Of a stretch of DNA of 7,146 nt, positions 5,846 to 7,146 are shown piece by piece; the first letter of the stretch is position 1, and the number at the start of each line of letters is the position of its first letter. The stretch spans positions 1 through 7,146 of the forward strand of contig JAFYNU010000287.1 in the NCBI GenBank assembly GCA_017547975.1, given 5' to 3'. This DNA comes from Clostridia bacterium. GTDB lineage: Bacteria > Bacillota > Clostridia > Oscillospirales > QAMX01. The translations under genes were made by a program, and so were the position numbers. The notes beneath the pieces were generated by a model. The model ran no database searches. It saw only the letters and a program-made list of their open reading frames with translations, and was not told the DNA's origin.

Positions 5846-6229
5846 TCATTCCTGGGGAATTTGATACAGATTGATGTGGTTACCCGCCGGGTCATTGATG
5901 CGGAACATCCGCCAGCCGTAGGGACGGGTGAACAGGGTGTGGGTGATGGCTTCGGGAGCCTTTTCCGAAACCCGGGCGTAAAGGGCTTCGATATCCCCCA
6001 CTTCCATCTGGAAATTCACGGGAACCGAGGGTTCCTCCTCGAAGGGTCTTTCCTGGGCTAGCACCACCAGCACGGCGGAGCCCAGCTTGTATTTGCGGCC
6101 CCGGTCGTAGGAGCCTTCATCCCAACCGTAGAAGGATGTCAGGTCAAACACCTTTTCATAAAAGGCGGCGGTGGGTTCAAACTGTTCTGCGCTCACGTAA
6201 AGGAGCAGCTGTACGTCCTTGAATTCCAT
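5846..6229 (-). CDS. Single-domain VOC-superfamily protein (glyoxalase/bleomycin-resistance fold)
   Basis: This protein of about 127 residues is one VOC half-barrel unit and is likely to dimerise, since VOC sites form from paired modules. It has a first strand LLLYVS, a helix with AAFYEKVFDL, the motif W-D-E-G-x-x-D-R-G-x-K-Y-K shared with both domains of the neighbouring VOC protein, and a C-terminal RPYGWRMFRINDPAGN segment ending in NLYQIP. It most resembles domain 2 of that neighbour (WDEG, DRG, KPYG/RPYG). No clear metal-binding His or Glu is seen at the usual first- and last-strand positions. Three ATG codons stand in a row at 6235, 6232 and 6229. AGGAG (6241-6237) leaves only one base before the first but seven before the third, so 6229 is chosen. 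The guanine deaminase stop is 12 bases upstream, indicating co-transcription. Its biochemical role is unknown. Confidence 0.83.
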   Translation of the reverse strand: MEFKDVQLLLYVSAEQFEPTAAFYEKVFDLTSFYGWDEGSYDRGRKYKLGSAVLVVLAQERPFEEEPSVPVNFQMEVGDIEALYARVSEKAPEAITHTLFTRPYGWRMFRINDPAGNHINLYQIPQE

Positions 6230-6236
6230 CATCATT

Positions 6237-6241
6237 CTCCT
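6237..6241 (-). promoter_or_regulatory. Ribosome binding site deciding among three tandem ATG codons
   Basis: On the minus strand AGGAG directly follows the TGA of the guanine deaminase gene. Its spacing to the ATGs at 6235, 6232 and 6229 is one, four and seven bases; only the last is in the usual range. Confidence 0.65.
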
Positions 6242-7146
6242 TCATGCTCTCTTGTAAACCAACTTACCGTTGATATATTTTGCGGCGATTTCCCGATCGT
6301 CCGACTGGGACACCAGCCGTTCCAGACGTTCATAGGGACTGCGGGGAATAAAGTCTTTGATGCGATCGTCGTCCAGCACCACCGCGTCGAAGAAATAGCC
6401 GGGTTCAAAGCTTCCGGCCTTGCCCCACAGGGAGCCGCCGCCCTTGGTGGCCAGGTACATGGCGTTGGCCAGGGTCAGGGCACGCTTTTTATCGGTGGGA
6501 GATTTCCGTTCCACGTAAGCCCAGCGAACCTTGGAAACCATCATGGCTTCGTAGGTCATGCGAAGCATGTTCAGCGAAACTCCGCCGGCGCTGTCGGTGC
6601 CGATGCCAACCTTCACGCCCGCCGCCACGTAGTCCAGAATGGGAGCTGCCGTGCCGCAGGAATTCAGGTTTCCGTTGGGGCAGTGGGCAACCCATACGTT
6701 GCGGCGGCGCATCAGTTCAAATTCTTCTTCGGTGGGGAAGATGCAGTGAGCCAGGACGGTGGGGGTTTGGGTACCAAAGAGGCCGTACATATCGTAGGCC
6801 TGGGCGTAGAAATCGATTTCGGGTTTGAGCGACTTCACCCACTCGATTTCGTCCAATCCCTCCGAAAGGTGGGTCTGCACCGGGAGCTGATACTCCCCGG
6901 CCATTTGGCCCAGCTTTTCCATGAGTTCATCGGTGCAGGAGGGGGTGTAGCGGGGGGTCAGCATGGGCTTTACCTCCCCAAACCGACCGTCGGCGCAGTG
7001 CTCCAGCCACAGCTTGGTTTCGGCAATGGACTCTTCGGTGGTTTCCTCCAGCCCGGGAGCCGAGTTGCGGTCCATATTGACCTTGCCAACGTAGCCGGCA
7101 AATCCGGCCTTATGTAAAAGCTCCATCAAAACCTCGGTACCGCCCC
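6242..7146 (-). CDS. guaD: Guanine deaminase, C-terminal part, runs off right edge
   Basis: Guanine deaminase hydrolyses guanine to xanthine and ammonia in the cytoplasm. The reading frame is open to the window edge, so the N-terminal part with the HxH metal pair is missing; the visible part is about 301 codons. Counting from the codon at 7129, the family landmarks are VGKVNMDRN (14-22), KPMLTPRYTPSC (54-65; the TPR arginine is a guanine-contact residue in characterised enzymes), QTHLSE with metal ligand H87, VLAHC with catalytic H128, VAHCPNGNL (147-155) and GTDSAGG with metal ligand D179. The end has DDREIAAKYINGKLV, matching the family's closing DDRxI...V.G. pattern. The order and wording of these blocks match guanine deaminase better than cytosine or adenosine deaminases. 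It is the first visible gene of the operon that continues into the VOC genes and the importer, which suggests the imported compound is a purine. A TTG-ATG at 7129-7124 is internal and not the true start. Confidence 0.88.
   Translation of the reverse strand, partial: GGTEVLMELLHKAGFAGYVGKVNMDRNSAPGLEETTEESIAETKLWLEHCADGRFGEVKPMLTPRYTPSCTDELMEKLGQMAGEYQLPVQTHLSEGLDEIEWVKSLKPEIDFYAQAYDMYGLFGTQTPTVLAHCIFPTEEEFELMRRRNVWVAHCPNGNLNSCGTAAPILDYVAAGVKVGIGTDSAGGVSLNMLRMTYEAMMVSKVRWAYVERKSPTDKKRALTLANAMYLATKGGGSLWGKAGSFEPGYFFDAVVLDDDRIKDFIPRSPYERLERLVSQSDDREIAAKYINGKLVYKRA

Noticed and set aside
5032..5874. Plus-strand open frame of 280 codons opposite the two-domain VOC gene
   Set aside because: Shadow frame; the minus-strand frame has two matched VOC domains and good gene spacing.

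Overview
The window is a compact block of genes that all read on the minus strand. It looks like chromosomal DNA from a Gram-positive anaerobe of the Clostridia, perhaps an Oscillospiraceae-like gut lineage. The clues are strong AAGGAGG-type ribosome binding sites, a short cysteine-containing lipoprotein signal ending in LVAC, overlapping genes, and fairly high GC for a Firmicute. The taxonomic call is an inference from style, not from a marker gene.

In the direction of transcription (high to low coordinates) the order is: a guanine deaminase cut by the right edge (7146-6242); a single-domain VOC (glyoxalase/bleomycin-resistance fold) protein (6229-5846); a two-domain VOC protein (5826-5047); then a complete BMP/nucleoside-type ABC importer. 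The importer consists of a double-NBD ATPase (5014-3473), two BPD_transp_2-type permeases (3492-2449 and 2456-1557) and a BMP-family lipoprotein (1514-411). Gaps between these seven genes run from a 20-base overlap to 42 bases, so they are probably one operon. A perfect 12-bp hairpin followed by a T-rich tract (362-402) then ends or attenuates the transcript. Beyond it, after an exact 18-bp tandem duplication (334-369), a second metal-dependent amidohydrolase of the TrzA/AtzA/SsnA type starts at 324 and runs off the left edge.

Taken together, the locus reads as import and hydrolytic deamination of a purine or purine-like heterocycle. The BMP lipoprotein captures the ligand outside the cell, the two permeases and the ATPase import it, and guanine deaminase (guanine to xanthine) and possibly the second amidohydrolase process it inside. 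The role of the VOC proteins is unknown. Three VOC domains share an unusual tryptophan/aspartate/glycine/lysine signature and seem to lack the usual metal ligands at both chain ends, so they may bind ligand rather than act as glyoxalases. They are the least explained part of the locus.

No tRNA, rRNA, CRISPR array, insertion sequence or phage gene was seen. No convincing promoter was found; the main one is presumably upstream of the guanine deaminase, outside the window.
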